From NCBI RefSeq assembly GCF_003020115.1, contig NZ_PYFX01000003.1, positions 248,001 to 312,000 on the forward strand: DNA of 64,000 nt. The letters are read 5' to 3'. A program made the position numbers and the translations under genes. The notes under the pieces are model-generated. The model was not told where the DNA came from, ran no database searches, and was given only the letters and a program-made list of their open reading frames with translations. Of the stretch, positions 33,491-43,011 are shown piece after piece (positions within the stretch are counted from its first letter, which is position 1; each line of letters opens with the position of its first letter). This DNA comes from Bradyrhizobium sp. MOS002. GTDB taxonomy: Bacteria; Pseudomonadota; Alphaproteobacteria; Rhizobiales; Xanthobacteraceae.

Positions 33491-35074
33491 CTAGCCCTTG
33501 GCGATGGGCACGGCGACGAAGCGCGACTGGCCGCCGCTCTTCACCCGCATCAGGACGCTGTTCTTGTTGTCGGTCCGCGCCGTGTTGATGGCGTCGCGGA
33601 CTTCGCCGGCGGTGCTCACGCTCTTGCCGCCGACTTCGAGAATCACGTCGCCTTCCTTGAAGCCGCGTTCGGCTGCGGCGCTCTTCGGATCGACTTCGGT
33701 AATCACGACGCCTTCCTTGCCGGCGCCGGCCACGGAATCGGCGGGCGCGACGGTCATGCCGAGCTTGGGCACATCGGTGCCGCGGCTCGCGCCCTTGCCG
33801 CTGTCCTTGTCGATGTCGGCCTTGGCCTCGATCGTGTTCGGCAGCTGGCCGAGGGTGAGGTTCACGACCTTGTCCTGACCCTTGTGCAGCACGTTGAGCT
33901 TCACGGTCGCGCCGGGCGCCAAGCCGCCGATGGTACGGGCGAGCTCGCGGGCGTCCTTGACCGCTTCGCCGTTGACCGACGTGATCACGTCACCGGACTC
34001 GATGCCGGCCTTGGCCGCCGGACCATTCGCCTGCGGCTCGGCAACCAGCGCGCCTTCGGCCTTCTTCATGCCGAGGCTGTCGGCGATGTCGGATGTCACC
34101 GGCTGAATCTGCACGCCGATCCAGCCGCGGCTGACCGAGCCCTTGTCCTTGAGCTGCGCTACCACGCTCTTCACGGTGCTCGCGGGAATCGAGAACGCGA
34201 TGCCGACGCTGCCGCCGGAGGGCGAGTAGATCGCGGTGTTGACGCCCATCACCTCGCCGTTGGTGTCGAAAGCCGGACCGCCGGAATTGCCCTTGTTCAC
34301 GGGCGCGTCGATCTGGATGAAATCGTCATAGGGGCCGTTGCCGATGTCGCGACCGCTGGCCGAGACGATGCCCGCCGTCACGGTGCCGCCGAGCCCGAAC
34401 GGGTTGCCGACCGCGAGCACCCAGTCGCCGATCCGCGGCTTGCCGTCGGCAAGCTTCGCGAACGGGAAGTTCGAGCTTCCCTCGACCTTGATCAAGGCGA
34501 GGTCGGTGCGCTGGTCGGTACCGATCACCTTGGCGGTGTAGGTCTTGCCGTCATCGGTCGTGACCTCGACCTTGTCGGCGCCGTCGACCACGTGGTTGTT
34601 GGTCACGGCAAAGCCGTCAGCCGAGATGAAGAAGCCGGAGCCCTGGCCCTGCACGACGCGGCCACGACCACCACCACCCTTCAGACCCGGGACCCCGTCC
34701 GGACCGCCGAAGCGGCGGAAGAAGCGCTCCATCGGCGAGCCCGGCTGGAACGGCGACTGCGCGTCATCGCCGTCATCGTTGCTTGCCGCCTTTTCCTTGA
34801 TGTTGACCTTCACCGAGATCACCGACGGCTTCACGCGCTCGACGATGTCGGCGAAGCCGATCGGTCGCTCGACCTTGCGGACCTCGTTGTTGACCTGCGC
34901 ATGCGCCGGGCTGGAGAACAAGTCGGCCGGCGAGGTCGACGGGCTGAAGCCGTGGACGGCAATCCCGAGACCAGCGAGAACCGACGCCATCAGCGCGATC
35001 CTGCGGGCCGAGAAAATCGACCGGCGCGGCTGCCGGTAGGACGGAAGGTTCGAGAGGTCGATACGGTCGCTCAT
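33491..35074 (-). CDS. degP: Do-type periplasmic serine protease with two PDZ domains
   Basis: The 527-residue protein has an N-terminal membrane/signal segment (about 26-42, ending near SPAHAQ at 60), a trypsin-like domain with the catalytic triad His161 (VTNNHVVDG), Asp191 (RTDLALIKV) and Ser264 (NKGNSGGPAF), and two PDZ domains (about 300-390 and 430-520, each with ITSVNGEAV- or ILEVGGKSV-like grooves). A glycine-rich LA-loop insert (LKGGGGRGRV) precedes the active site. It degrades or refolds damaged envelope proteins. GGAGATC precedes the ATG at 35074. A terminator lies downstream, so it is separate from the regulator gene below it; DegQ/MucD are equivalent names for such proteins. Confidence 0.95.
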   Translation of the reverse strand: MSDRIDLSNLPSYRQPRRSIFSARRIALMASVLAGLGIAVHGFSPSTSPADLFSSPAHAQVNNEVRKVERPIGFADIVERVKPSVISVKVNIKEKAASNDDGDDAQSPFQPGSPMERFFRRFGGPDGVPGLKGGGGRGRVVQGQGSGFFISADGFAVTNNHVVDGADKVEVTTDDGKTYTAKVIGTDQRTDLALIKVEGSSNFPFAKLADGKPRIGDWVLAVGNPFGLGGTVTAGIVSASGRDIGNGPYDDFIQIDAPVNKGNSGGPAFDTNGEVMGVNTAIYSPSGGSVGIAFSIPASTVKSVVAQLKDKGSVSRGWIGVQIQPVTSDIADSLGMKKAEGALVAEPQANGPAAKAGIESGDVITSVNGEAVKDARELARTIGGLAPGATVKLNVLHKGQDKVVNLTLGQLPNTIEAKADIDKDSGKGASRGTDVPKLGMTVAPADSVAGAGKEGVVITEVDPKSAAAERGFKEGDVILEVGGKSVSTAGEVRDAINTARTDNKNSVLMRVKSGGQSRFVAVPIAKG

Positions 35075-35244
35075 GCAGGGATCTCCAGGGCCTTGAATTC
35101 ATTTTGGTGCCGGATGCCAGCACCTTGCGGACCTGAACATGGGGGCTCGCGCCTTACCGTGCGCTGGCGGCGGGGTTAAACTTTTGTAATGAACGGGGAA
35201 TGCGATGCGGCAGTTTATCGCAGAACGAAAGTCCTGGTCTTACA

Positions 35245-35262
35245 GGAACTTAATCGAGTTCC
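35245..35262. other. Perfect 6-bp dyad upstream of protease gene
   Basis: GGAACT and AGTTCC flank a 6-nt spacer (18 nt in all), in the 219-nt gap between the protease start and the chemoreceptor stop. It could be an operator or part of a weak chemoreceptor terminator. Confidence 0.3.
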
Positions 35263-35293
35263 GGTGGCAGCCGAAGCGCCCTTTTCAGGGCTC

Positions 35294-36637
35294 TCAGCTC
35301 GCCCTCACACTGACGATGAATTCGTCGACCTCGCGCTTCAAAGTCTCGGCCTGCTGCGACAGGTCGACCGCGGAATCGCGCGCCTCGGCGGCCATTCGGC
35401 CGGTCTCGGCGGACGTCGAGGTGATCTGGACGATGTGATTGGAGACGTCGAGCGTGCCGCGCGCGGCGTCCTTGGCGCTCCGCGTGATCTCCTGCGTGGC
35501 GGTGCGCTGCTGGGCGGTGTCGATCTCGATGCCGGACATGATGGACGAGATCTCCGACAACGTCTGCGAGACGCCGTCGATCGCGCCGCGCGTCTGTGCG
35601 GTGATGCCCTGGATGCTGGCGACGTGCGAGGTGATCTCCTCCGTCGCCTTGCTGGTCTGGTGGGCCAGATTCTTCACCTCGGAGGCGACCACTGCAAACC
35701 CTTTGCCGGCTTCGCCAGCCCGCGCCGCCTCGATGGTGGCGTTGAGCGCGAGCAAATTGGTCTGCGACGCGATCGCCTGCACGAGCTGCACGACCTCGCC
35801 GATCTTGTCCGCAGCGTCCGACAGCGAATGGATAGTGTCGCGGCTCTTCTCGACCTGCGTCGCCGCGCCCTCGGCGCGCAGGGTTGCGTCCGTGACGCGG
35901 CGGCTGATCGTGCCGATCGAATTCGTCATCTCCTCCGCCGAACCCGCGACTGTCTGCACGCTGCCGCTGGCCTGGCTCGCCGCGCTCGCCACGGCATTGG
36001 CCTTGGTGCTGGTGTCGTTGGCCGTCCGCGACAACGTCTCTGCGTTGCTCTCGAGATGCACGGCCGACGATGCCACGCTGTCCACGACGCTGGCGACGAG
36101 ATCGTTGAAGCGCTTGATCCGCGCGTCCAGGAATTTCGACCGCTCGGCCTGATGCTGCGCTTCGTGGAGCTGCTGCTCGGCGAGGCGGCGCCGCTCCAGG
36201 CCATTGGTCTTGAACACCTCCAATGCCCCGGCGAGCAGGCCGATCTCGTTGGTGCCGCCGAGACCCGGAACCGATGTCTCGAACTTCTGGTCGGCGACCT
36301 CGCGCATGGCATGAACGATCGCGGCCAGGGGATTGAGGATGCCGTTGCGCACGGCAAACCAGGTGACGAGGCAGATCGCGATCGCGACAACGGCGATCAC
36401 GCCGCAAGCGACGAGAAAATAGGAGAACGCGGTCTGCGCCTGCTGGTAGATCTGCATCGCGTGGTCGTGCGCGGGACCACTCAGCGCTGCGAAATCGGAC
36501 GACAGGCTGGTGATCTCGTTGTTGAGATAGAGCACCGCGACGAAGCCGGTGCCGCCGCCGATGCCCAGCAGGAACAATAATGCAACGACGACGGCGCCGA
36601 CCAGGAAGCGGATCGTCAGATTGCTGTTCGCGAACAT
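35294..36637 (-). CDS. Methyl-accepting chemotaxis protein
   Basis: The protein is 447 residues: a transmembrane helix near residues 10-30, a short periplasmic loop, a second helix around 75-97, a HAMP segment ([20 protein letters not shown]) and a long MA signalling domain. Its hairpin tip reads [20 protein letters not shown], close to the consensus for interaction with CheA/CheW. The tiny periplasmic part suggests it senses a membrane or cytoplasmic cue, or an interacting protein. The ATG at 36637 is preferred; the frame continues to a TTG at 36688. No che genes adjoin it. Confidence 0.93.
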   Translation of the reverse strand: MFANSNLTIRFLVGAVVVALLFLLGIGGGTGFVAVLYLNNEITSLSSDFAALSGPAHDHAMQIYQQAQTAFSYFLVACGVIAVVAIAICLVTWFAVRNGILNPLAAIVHAMREVADQKFETSVPGLGGTNEIGLLAGALEVFKTNGLERRRLAEQQLHEAQHQAERSKFLDARIKRFNDLVASVVDSVASSAVHLESNAETLSRTANDTSTKANAVASAASQASGSVQTVAGSAEEMTNSIGTISRRVTDATLRAEGAATQVEKSRDTIHSLSDAADKIGEVVQLVQAIASQTNLLALNATIEAARAGEAGKGFAVVASEVKNLAHQTSKATEEITSHVASIQGITAQTRGAIDGVSQTLSEISSIMSGIEIDTAQQRTATQEITRSAKDAARGTLDVSNHIVQITSTSAETGRMAAEARDSAVDLSQQAETLKREVDEFIVSVRAS

Positions 36638-36760
36638 AATTGAGGACTCAGAGTCTGGAATCGAATCTTGCGACAAGCTTTCAGACAAAGGTCAACAGAG
36701 CATGAAACACGCTGCGGCAGGCAGCTACGTATCATTGCGTAACCAGGACGATTTGAAGTG

Positions 36761-36823
36761 GCCAAGCTTGAAAACAGTTAAGGCTTGAAACAGCCAAGCT
36801 TGAAGCAGCCAAGGCTGAAAGCA
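36761..36823. repeat. Four degenerate 15-16-bp tandem repeats
   Basis: Units GCCAAGCTTGAAAACA, GTTAAGGCTTGAAACA, GCCAAGCTTGAAGCA and GCCAAGGCTGAAAGCA follow each other directly, ending 2 nt before the ccmH stop codon, that is, in the 3' untranslated region of the ccm transcript. Confidence 0.7.
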
Positions 36824-36825
36824 GC

Positions 36826-37305
36826 TTAAGATTTGGCTTCATCCGCCATCAATGCCGCGAGCCGCGCTTCCTCGTCGGGCGTGAGCGGCGGAGCCGGTAC
36901 GTCTGCACCATTTCGCGAGCGCCGGCGGAATTGCAGCCAAAGCGCCAGGCCGCCGCCAATCAGCAGCAGCGGCGCGAGCAGCCAAAGCAGCATGTTCTGG
37001 CGCTCGAAGCGCGGCTTGAGCAGCACGAACTCGCCGTAGCGCGCGACCAGGAAATCGAGCACTTGCGAATTGCTGTCGCCGGCCGCGATGCGCTCGCGCA
37101 CCAGGAGCCGCAAATCGCGCGCCAGCGGCGCATCGGAATCGTCGATCGACTGGTTCTGGCAGACCATGCAGCGCAGCTCGCGCGACAAGTCGCGTGCACG
37201 CGACTCCTTCGCAGGGTCCGACATGATCTCGTCGGGCTGTACGGCATGCGCCGCAGGCAAGGCCAGCAGCATCAGCGCGACGAACGCGACCATCATTCGG
37301 CGCAT
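36826..37305 (-). CDS. ccmH: Cytochrome c maturation protein CcmH/CycL
   Basis: The 159-residue protein has a signal peptide (MRRMMVAFVALMLLALPAAH), the thioredox motif LRCMVCQNQSI (Cys pair near residues 46-49), and a C-terminal membrane anchor around 105-125 followed by a cytoplasmic tail. It reduces apocytochrome c cysteines and helps present them to CcmF for haem attachment in the periplasm. The ATG at 37305 lies 4 nt after the ccmF stop, closing the ccmIEFH (cycHJKL) operon. The frame continues upstream within ccmF, but the signal peptide supports 37305. Confidence 0.93.
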   Translation of the reverse strand: MRRMMVAFVALMLLALPAAHAVQPDEIMSDPAKESRARDLSRELRCMVCQNQSIDDSDAPLARDLRLLVRERIAAGDSNSQVLDFLVARYGEFVLLKPRFERQNMLLWLLAPLLLIGGGLALWLQFRRRSRNGADVPAPPLTPDEEARLAALMADEAKS

Positions 37306-37309
37306 CGGA

Positions 37310-39292
37310 TCACTCCGCCGGCTGCAGGCGCTGCTTGGCCCGCGCCGGTTTCGGCGCACCGACCCGCAGGCGCCGGTCCGACAGCGACAGCACGCCGCCG
37401 AACGCCATCAGCACCGGCCCCCACCAGATCAGCAGCACCAACGGCTTGTGATAGATGCGCACGGCAATGGCGCCCTCGGCAGTGGCGTCGCCGAGCGAGA
37501 TGTAGAGCTGGCTGGCGCCGCGCGTCAGCAGTGCGGCCTCGGTGGTCGAGGAGCCGCGGGTGGTGAAGCTGCGCTTGGACGGAGTCATCACGCTGAGCTT
37601 CTCGCCGTCGTGGCTGACGTTGAATTCGGCGATCATCTCGTGGAAGTTCGGCCCCTGACGCTGAAACAGGCCGTCCAGCTTGACGTCATAGCCGGCGACA
37701 TGGGCGACGTCGTTCTGCTTCATCGTCGCGATATATTCGCTGTTCCAGGTGGTCTCGCAGACGATCCCGATCAGCGCGACGCCGAGGCCGGCATGCGCAA
37801 ACGCGGAGCCCCAGGCCGAGCGCGGCAAGCCGCGAGCCCGGTGCAGCGCCGTTGCGAACGGTAGCCGCACGAGGCCGGTACGCTCGACGATATCAGTGAC
37901 GGCACCGGCGATGACGAAGATGCCAAGCCCGATCGCGAGCGGCGCCAGTGTGCTGCCTCCGCTTGCCCAGCCCCAGACGATGGCGACGGCGACAAGCCCG
38001 GCGACGCCGGCCGCGAGCAGACGCTGGGTGACGCCGAGCAGATCGCCGCGCTTCCATGCCAGCAACGGCCCGAACGGCACGGCGAGCAGCAACAGCGTGA
38101 ATAGCGGAGCGAAGGTGAGGTTATAGAACGGCGCGCCGACCGACATCTTGAAATCGGCGAGCATCTCCATCGCCAGCGGATAGAGCGTGCCGAACAGCAC
38201 CACCGCGCAGGCGACCGTGAGCAGCAGATTGTTCAGCACCAGCGCACCCTCGCGCGAGATCGGCGCAAACAAGCCGCCCTGCTTCAACGAAGTCGCGCGC
38301 CCCGCGAACAGCGACAGGCTGCCGCCGATGAACAGGCAGAGAATCAGGAGAATGAACACGCCGCGGGTTGGATCGGTCGCGAAGGCATGCACCGAGGTGA
38401 TGACCCCCGAGCGCACCAGGAAGGTGCCGAGCAGCGATAGCGAGAAGGTCAGGATCGACAACAGGATGGTCCAGACCTTCAGCGCGTTGCGTTTCTCCAT
38501 CACCAGAGCCGAATGCAGCAGCGCGGTGCCGGCAAGCCACGGCATCAGCGAAGCATTCTCGACCGGGTCCCAGAACCACCAGCCGCCCCAACCCAGTTCG
38601 TAATAGGCCCAGTACGAGCCCATGGCGATACCGAGCGTCAGGAAGATCCAGGCGACCAGCGTCCACGGCCGCACCCAGCGCGCCCAGGCCGCGTCGATCC
38701 GACCCTCCAGCAGCGCCGCGATCGCGAAGGAGAACGAGATCGAGAAGCCGACATAGCCGAGATAGAGCATTGGCGGATGCACGGCGAGGCCGATGTCCTG
38801 AAGCACCGGATTGAGATCGCGACCCTCGATCGGCGGGTTGGCAATGCGCAGGAACGGATTCGAGGTCACCAGGATGAAGAGATAGAAGGCGCTGGCGATC
38901 CACGCCTGTACGGCCAGCACATGCGCGCGCAGCGACAGCGGCAGATTATTGCCGAAGGCCGCGACCAATCCGCCGAACAGCGCGAGGATCAACACCCACA
39001 ACAGCATCGAGCCTTCATGGTTTCCCCACACGCCGGTGATCTTGTAGAGCAGCGGCTTCATCGAGTGGGAATTTTCGTAGACGTTGGCGACGGAGAAGTC
39101 CGAATTCACGTGCAGCGTCACAAGCGCGATGAACGACGCACCGACGAAAAGAAGCTGCGCCAGCGCGGTGGAACGCGCGACATTCATCAGCGCGTCATCG
39201 CACAGGCGCGCGCCGATCAGGGGCACGATGGACTGGATCAGAGCCAGTCCGAGCGCCAGCACCAGCGCGTAATGTCCTGATTCCGCGATCAC
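37310..39292 (-). CDS. ccmF: Cytochrome c haem lyase subunit CcmF/CycK
   Basis: A 660-residue polytopic membrane protein with the haem-handling signatures of the HHP family: [13 protein letters not shown] near residue 90 and the tryptophan-rich [19 protein letters not shown] near residue 235, plus conserved membrane histidines. It forms the haem ligation complex with CcmH and CcmI and receives haem from holo-CcmE. The start is a GTG overlapping the ccmE stop by 4 nt (GTGA), showing tight coupling. Length agrees with the family (640-670). Confidence 0.96.
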   Translation of the reverse strand: MIAESGHYALVLALGLALIQSIVPLIGARLCDDALMNVARSTALAQLLFVGASFIALVTLHVNSDFSVANVYENSHSMKPLLYKITGVWGNHEGSMLLWVLILALFGGLVAAFGNNLPLSLRAHVLAVQAWIASAFYLFILVTSNPFLRIANPPIEGRDLNPVLQDIGLAVHPPMLYLGYVGFSISFSFAIAALLEGRIDAAWARWVRPWTLVAWIFLTLGIAMGSYWAYYELGWGGWWFWDPVENASLMPWLAGTALLHSALVMEKRNALKVWTILLSILTFSLSLLGTFLVRSGVITSVHAFATDPTRGVFILLILCLFIGGSLSLFAGRATSLKQGGLFAPISREGALVLNNLLLTVACAVVLFGTLYPLAMEMLADFKMSVGAPFYNLTFAPLFTLLLLAVPFGPLLAWKRGDLLGVTQRLLAAGVAGLVAVAIVWGWASGGSTLAPLAIGLGIFVIAGAVTDIVERTGLVRLPFATALHRARGLPRSAWGSAFAHAGLGVALIGIVCETTWNSEYIATMKQNDVAHVAGYDVKLDGLFQRQGPNFHEMIAEFNVSHDGEKLSVMTPSKRSFTTRGSSTTEAALLTRGASQLYISLGDATAEGAIAVRIYHKPLVLLIWWGPVLMAFGGVLSLSDRRLRVGAPKPARAKQRLQPAE

Positions 39293-39798
39293 CGCACTGC
39301 TCCCTGCGGGTTGCCTTGCGCGGTCGTAGCCCCCGGTTTTACGCCATCGGAAGCTTTGGCACCGTAATCGTCCTTCCAGTGCCCCTGCTTCTTCAGGGCA
39401 TCGGCAACGTCCTTGGGCATGTAGGTTTCGTCGTGCTTGGCGAGCACGGTGTCCGCCTTGAACACGCCATCGGCGTCGAGCGCGCCTTCGGCGACGACGC
39501 CCTGCCCTTCGCGGAACAGATCGGGCAAAATGCCCTTGAAGGCGACCGGAAGCTTTGCGCCGCCGTCGGCGACCTCGAAGGTCACTGCGAGATTGTCGCC
39601 GCGCTGGAGCGAGCCGGGCTGCACCAGGCCGCCGAGGCGAAACCGCTTGCCGGGCGCGACGTGCTTCTCGGCGACCATGGTCGGCGTCGAGAAGAACACG
39701 ATGGAGTCGCGCAGTGCGTTGAGCACCAGCGCGGCCGCGAGCGCGAGCACGGCAAGCGAGCCGCCGATGATGGTCATACGTCGCTGCTTGCGCGTCAT
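39289..39798 (-). CDS. ccmE: Cytochrome c maturation haem chaperone CcmE/CycJ
   Basis: The 169-residue protein has an N-terminal membrane anchor (about 9-28) and an OB-fold periplasmic domain. The haem-binding His122 and Tyr126 lie in [13 protein letters not shown], equivalent to His130/Tyr134 of E. coli CcmE. It carries haem covalently from CcmC to CcmF. The ATG at 39798 is selected because the hydrophobic anchor follows directly; upstream in-frame residues overlap ccmI. It lies 37 nt after the ccmI stop and overlaps ccmF. Confidence 0.95.
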   Translation of the reverse strand: MTRKQRRMTIIGGSLAVLALAAALVLNALRDSIVFFSTPTMVAEKHVAPGKRFRLGGLVQPGSLQRGDNLAVTFEVADGGAKLPVAFKGILPDLFREGQGVVAEGALDADGVFKADTVLAKHDETYMPKDVADALKKQGHWKDDYGAKASDGVKPGATTAQGNPQGAVR

Positions 39799-39835
39799 GG
39801 CGTATCCATTCCCTGCCCGTCTCGTCCTGACATCG

Positions 39836-40951
39836 TCATCCGTCGAGCCCGAGCGTCTTGAGGCCTTCATCGAGCTGGCGCAAGCGCGCTGCATCGTTGG
39901 CAACCGCCTGGCGGGCATCGGTCGATGCCCCCACCGCCTTGTCGCGATCACCCATCACGAGATAGGCGCGCACCAGGCGCAGCCAACCCTCGACGTCGTC
40001 GCCGTTCTGCTTGAGGCGCGTGGCGAGCCGTTCGACCATGCCACGAACCATCGCGTTGCGGTCGCCCTCTTTCATGTCCTTGGAAGCTGCGAGGGTCTCA
40101 TCCGACAGCGCCGGCATCGTAGCGCCACCGCCGCCGACCCGCGCGAGCGAGGTCTGCACGAGAGGGCGCCACGGCGCATCCGCCGGCGCTTTCGCCAGCA
40201 GCGCGCGCCAGATATTGGCGGCATCGTCCTTGCGGCCGTCCTGCTCGGCGGCGAGACCGAGAAAATAGTTCGCCTTGGGGTCGTCGGCGCTGAGCGCGCG
40301 CGCGCGCTCGAACTCGCTCTTGGCTTCGGCGGTCACGACACCACCGGCGGCGGCCGAGATCGCTTCGCCGAGATCGGACCGGCGCTCTGCGCTCTCGCCA
40401 TTGTAGGTGAGCGAGTTGCGATAGGCGCGCACCGCGTCGTCGAAGCGGCCAAGCCGCTCCAGTACGGGCGCGATCACGTTCCAGCCGCGCCCGTCGGTCG
40501 GATTCTTTTCCAGATGTTGCTCGACCTGCACGACCAGATTCTCGAGCGACTGCGCCATGCCCGACCCGGATCCGCGCTCCCGCTGCGCCAGCGGAAAGTC
40601 CTGGAGTCTGGGCGAGCCGAGCGGCGCATAGACGCCGACCGCAACCAGCGGCAGGCCGGCAAGCGCCAGCACGGCCGCAGCGCGGCGCCATTTGACACTG
40701 GATTTCGGTGCCGTTGCGGGCTCGCTGCCGGCCGCGGCGAGCAGCCTGCGGCTGACCTCGACGCGCGCGGCCTCGGCTTCAGGCGCTGCGATCAGCCCTG
40801 CGGCAAGGTCACGCTCGATCTCGGCGAGCTGGTCCTTGTAGACCGCGACCTCGCTGCCCTGATTTTGCGCGCGTCCGCTACGGCCGAGCGGCAGAAGCAC
40901 GGCGAAGATAGCCGCAACCGTCATCAGCGCGAACACGAACCATAGCGTCAT
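39836..40951 (-). CDS. ccmI: Cytochrome c maturation protein CcmI/CycH
   Basis: The 371-residue protein has two N-terminal transmembrane helices ([20 protein letters not shown] and a second around 90-110) with a leucine-zipper-like cytoplasmic loop ([17 protein letters not shown]) between them, followed by TPR-like helical repeats ([31 protein letters not shown]). It binds apocytochrome c C-termini and delivers them to the haem lyase. It is the first gene of the ccmIEFH operon; the ATG at 40951 begins directly with the hydrophobic helix, whereas the longer frame to 41029 does not fit the family. Confidence 0.93.
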   Translation of the reverse strand: MTLWFVFALMTVAAIFAVLLPLGRSGRAQNQGSEVAVYKDQLAEIERDLAAGLIAAPEAEAARVEVSRRLLAAAGSEPATAPKSSVKWRRAAAVLALAGLPLVAVGVYAPLGSPRLQDFPLAQRERGSGSGMAQSLENLVVQVEQHLEKNPTDGRGWNVIAPVLERLGRFDDAVRAYRNSLTYNGESAERRSDLGEAISAAAGGVVTAEAKSEFERARALSADDPKANYFLGLAAEQDGRKDDAANIWRALLAKAPADAPWRPLVQTSLARVGGGGATMPALSDETLAASKDMKEGDRNAMVRGMVERLATRLKQNGDDVEGWLRLVRAYLVMGDRDKAVGASTDARQAVANDAARLRQLDEGLKTLGLDG

Positions 40952-41082
40952 CTGGCAAGCTTCCGGCAGCGCGCGAACCGCGCCCACTGGTGGCTTTACA
41001 CCACGGCCTGACGATGCGGCAATTGACAATTGTCAATTCGGCGCGACCGCGCACAGTCCCGAAACGATGAAAATCCAACGGC

Positions 41083-41352
41083 TTAGCCGATCTCGAAGTC
41101 CGAGCTTTGAGCGGCGTCCTCGCCGTGCCCGTCGAAGGCCCTCAGGAAGTATGTTCCCGGCAGGATCGCGTCGGGCAATCTGATGCGCAACGCCCCGACG
41201 GGAACGGGCGATGCAACCCTGGTGACGGTCTCAGGAAGCTGCCGACCGCTTGCCTTCTCGACCAGCACCACCTTCGCGCCGACCATCAGCCTTTGATATT
41301 TGGCAACGACGACGCGATTCTCGATTTCGATGGAACTGATAACGGGTTTCAT
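41083..41352 (-). CDS. Small beta-rich protein of unknown function
   Basis: The 89-residue protein (MKPVISSIEIENRVVVAKYQ at the N-terminus) alternates short beta-type stretches, has no signal peptide or membrane helix, and ends with GTYFLRAFDGHGEDAAQSSDFEIG. The pattern recalls a single Ig/CARDB-like beta sandwich. No family can be named. It lies between ccmI and the next hypothetical gene on the same strand, 131 nt upstream of ccmI, with no evident operon link. Codon use is like that of its neighbours, supporting that it is real. Confidence 0.6.
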   Translation of the reverse strand: MKPVISSIEIENRVVVAKYQRLMVGAKVVLVEKASGRQLPETVTRVASPVPVGALRIRLPDAILPGTYFLRAFDGHGEDAAQSSDFEIG

Positions 41353-41451
41353 GCGCCCACAGATAGAAATATAGAAGTTTGCACGGTGAGCGTAGGGCCC
41401 GTCACCGACACCGTCAACCTAAAATTGTGATCACAAAAATATGCGCCTGGA

Positions 41452-42852
41452 TCAGCTCGCGCGCGACGATTTGCGCTCGCCCGTGGCCGCGTTCTCCGCG
41501 GCGCGGCTCATCAGCGAGGCATAATCATCGCCGAACAGCACCTGGCAGAAGCGGATCGCGGCCTGCACCTGCTGCTGCCGATAGGTGCGAACCTTGTGAT
41601 CGGCGCCGCGCAGCGACTGCACCAGTTGCTCTGTCGAACGCTCGACATATTGCTGGAGGTCGGAATAGGTGCGCAGTGTCACCTCGTTGATCGCAAGCTC
41701 ACTCGCATAATTGCGGCAGGTCGCGACAAAATCGATCAGCGCCACGGTTTCCTCGACCTCGGTGCTGTCGATCCGCGCGCCCGGCGGAATGTCCTTCTCG
41801 GCGCGCTGGCGCAGGATGCGGCGGACACGGCCGGGAACACTGTCGATCTCGGATTGCAGCGCGTTGGAGATGTCGGCCCGGATCGAGGTCAACTGCTTGC
41901 CCCAGGCGGAATCGTTGCGCAGGTCGAGTTCGGTACGCAGGCCGCGGACGCCGTCGTGCAGCGTCTTGAGATTGCCGGCGACGTTGTCGAAATGGCCGCG
42001 CTTGATGTCCATGCGCAGGATGGCGGCGACACAGGACAGATCATGCAGCGCGATCGTGACGGCGACGCCATAGGGCGTTGCCGCGACCCGGATCTCATCG
42101 TCAGACGCGGCAATCTTGATGGCGAGGCGGATGATCTGCCACGGCGCGGTCATCCGCTGCACGACGATCGACAGCGCGAAGGGCAGCATCTGCGGCGTCT
42201 GGAGGACGGGAATGTTGAGCGCCGCAGTCACCGAGGCGATCTGGGCATCGCCGAAGGCGCGCAGGGAGCGCGGCAGCTTCTCGTTCAGGGTGGCAATAGC
42301 CTCGCGGACTGCGAGCACCGCCCCGGTCGAATAGAGGTCCTCGATCACGTTGGGCGGGCCAACGCGGGCAAGCGCACGCGACTTGTCGCCGCCGCCCGGC
42401 CCGGTCAGCTCGAAGATGGCGTCCGCGGCGACCGCCTGGAGCTTCGAGGCCAGCGCTTCGACCTGGCCTGCACTGTCGACCGGCGTACGTGCCAGCGCCG
42501 CCTCGAATTCGCTCAGCTTGTCCGGAGCACCGTCGCGGCCGAGCCATTGCCAGATCGGAGCCAGCGAGGAGCGGCGAATCTGCCCGACCCGGATCGGGGC
42601 GCCTGCTTCGACCAGGAATGGTTCCAGCACCTGGAACAGCAGCCGCGACAGATCGTCAGTGCGCGGCGGTGCGGCCTCGTCGGCTTCCGTCTTGCGGACG
42701 ATCTTGCGCAGCTGGTCGAGCACGAGGGTCGCCACGGCAGTGTCCTGGCCGCGCTCGAGCGCACGCTCGAACTCCCGCATCAGCAGCGCCTGCGCCTGCG
42801 GCGGGAGCTGCGCGAGATATTCCCTCAGCCGCTCGATCGATGTCTGGCTCAT
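41452..42852 (-). CDS. Conserved-type hypothetical protein, mostly helical
   Basis: The 466-residue protein is soluble and largely alpha-helical, starting MSQTSIERLREYLAQLPPQA and ending in a basic, Ser-rich tail. No catalytic motif, signal peptide or membrane helix is evident. The C-terminal third (LRTYSDLQQYVERSTEQLVQ and after) looks like a coiled bundle. It has a clean ATG, normal base composition and a full-length frame, so it is a genuine gene. It precedes a PhoPQ-like system on the same strand (gap 159 nt) with no demonstrated connection. Its function is unknown. Confidence 0.75.
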   Translation of the reverse strand: MSQTSIERLREYLAQLPPQAQALLMREFERALERGQDTAVATLVLDQLRKIVRKTEADEAAPPRTDDLSRLLFQVLEPFLVEAGAPIRVGQIRRSSLAPIWQWLGRDGAPDKLSEFEAALARTPVDSAGQVEALASKLQAVAADAIFELTGPGGGDKSRALARVGPPNVIEDLYSTGAVLAVREAIATLNEKLPRSLRAFGDAQIASVTAALNIPVLQTPQMLPFALSIVVQRMTAPWQIIRLAIKIAASDDEIRVAATPYGVAVTIALHDLSCVAAILRMDIKRGHFDNVAGNLKTLHDGVRGLRTELDLRNDSAWGKQLTSIRADISNALQSEIDSVPGRVRRILRQRAEKDIPPGARIDSTEVEETVALIDFVATCRNYASELAINEVTLRTYSDLQQYVERSTEQLVQSLRGADHKVRTYRQQQVQAAIRFCQVLFGDDYASLMSRAAENAATGERKSSRAS

Positions 42853-43011
42853 GCGCCCGGATAATGAACGGTAAAATGGCGGACGTGGGATCCGTCCTGC
42901 TCGATCATAGGTGGGCCCACTTAAGAAGCCGTTTAGGAAGTCGCTCCGAATACCCCTGCTTTCGTTCGGATCGACGTGCCGTAAGCCAAATAGTCGCGTC
43001 GGAACAAGGGA

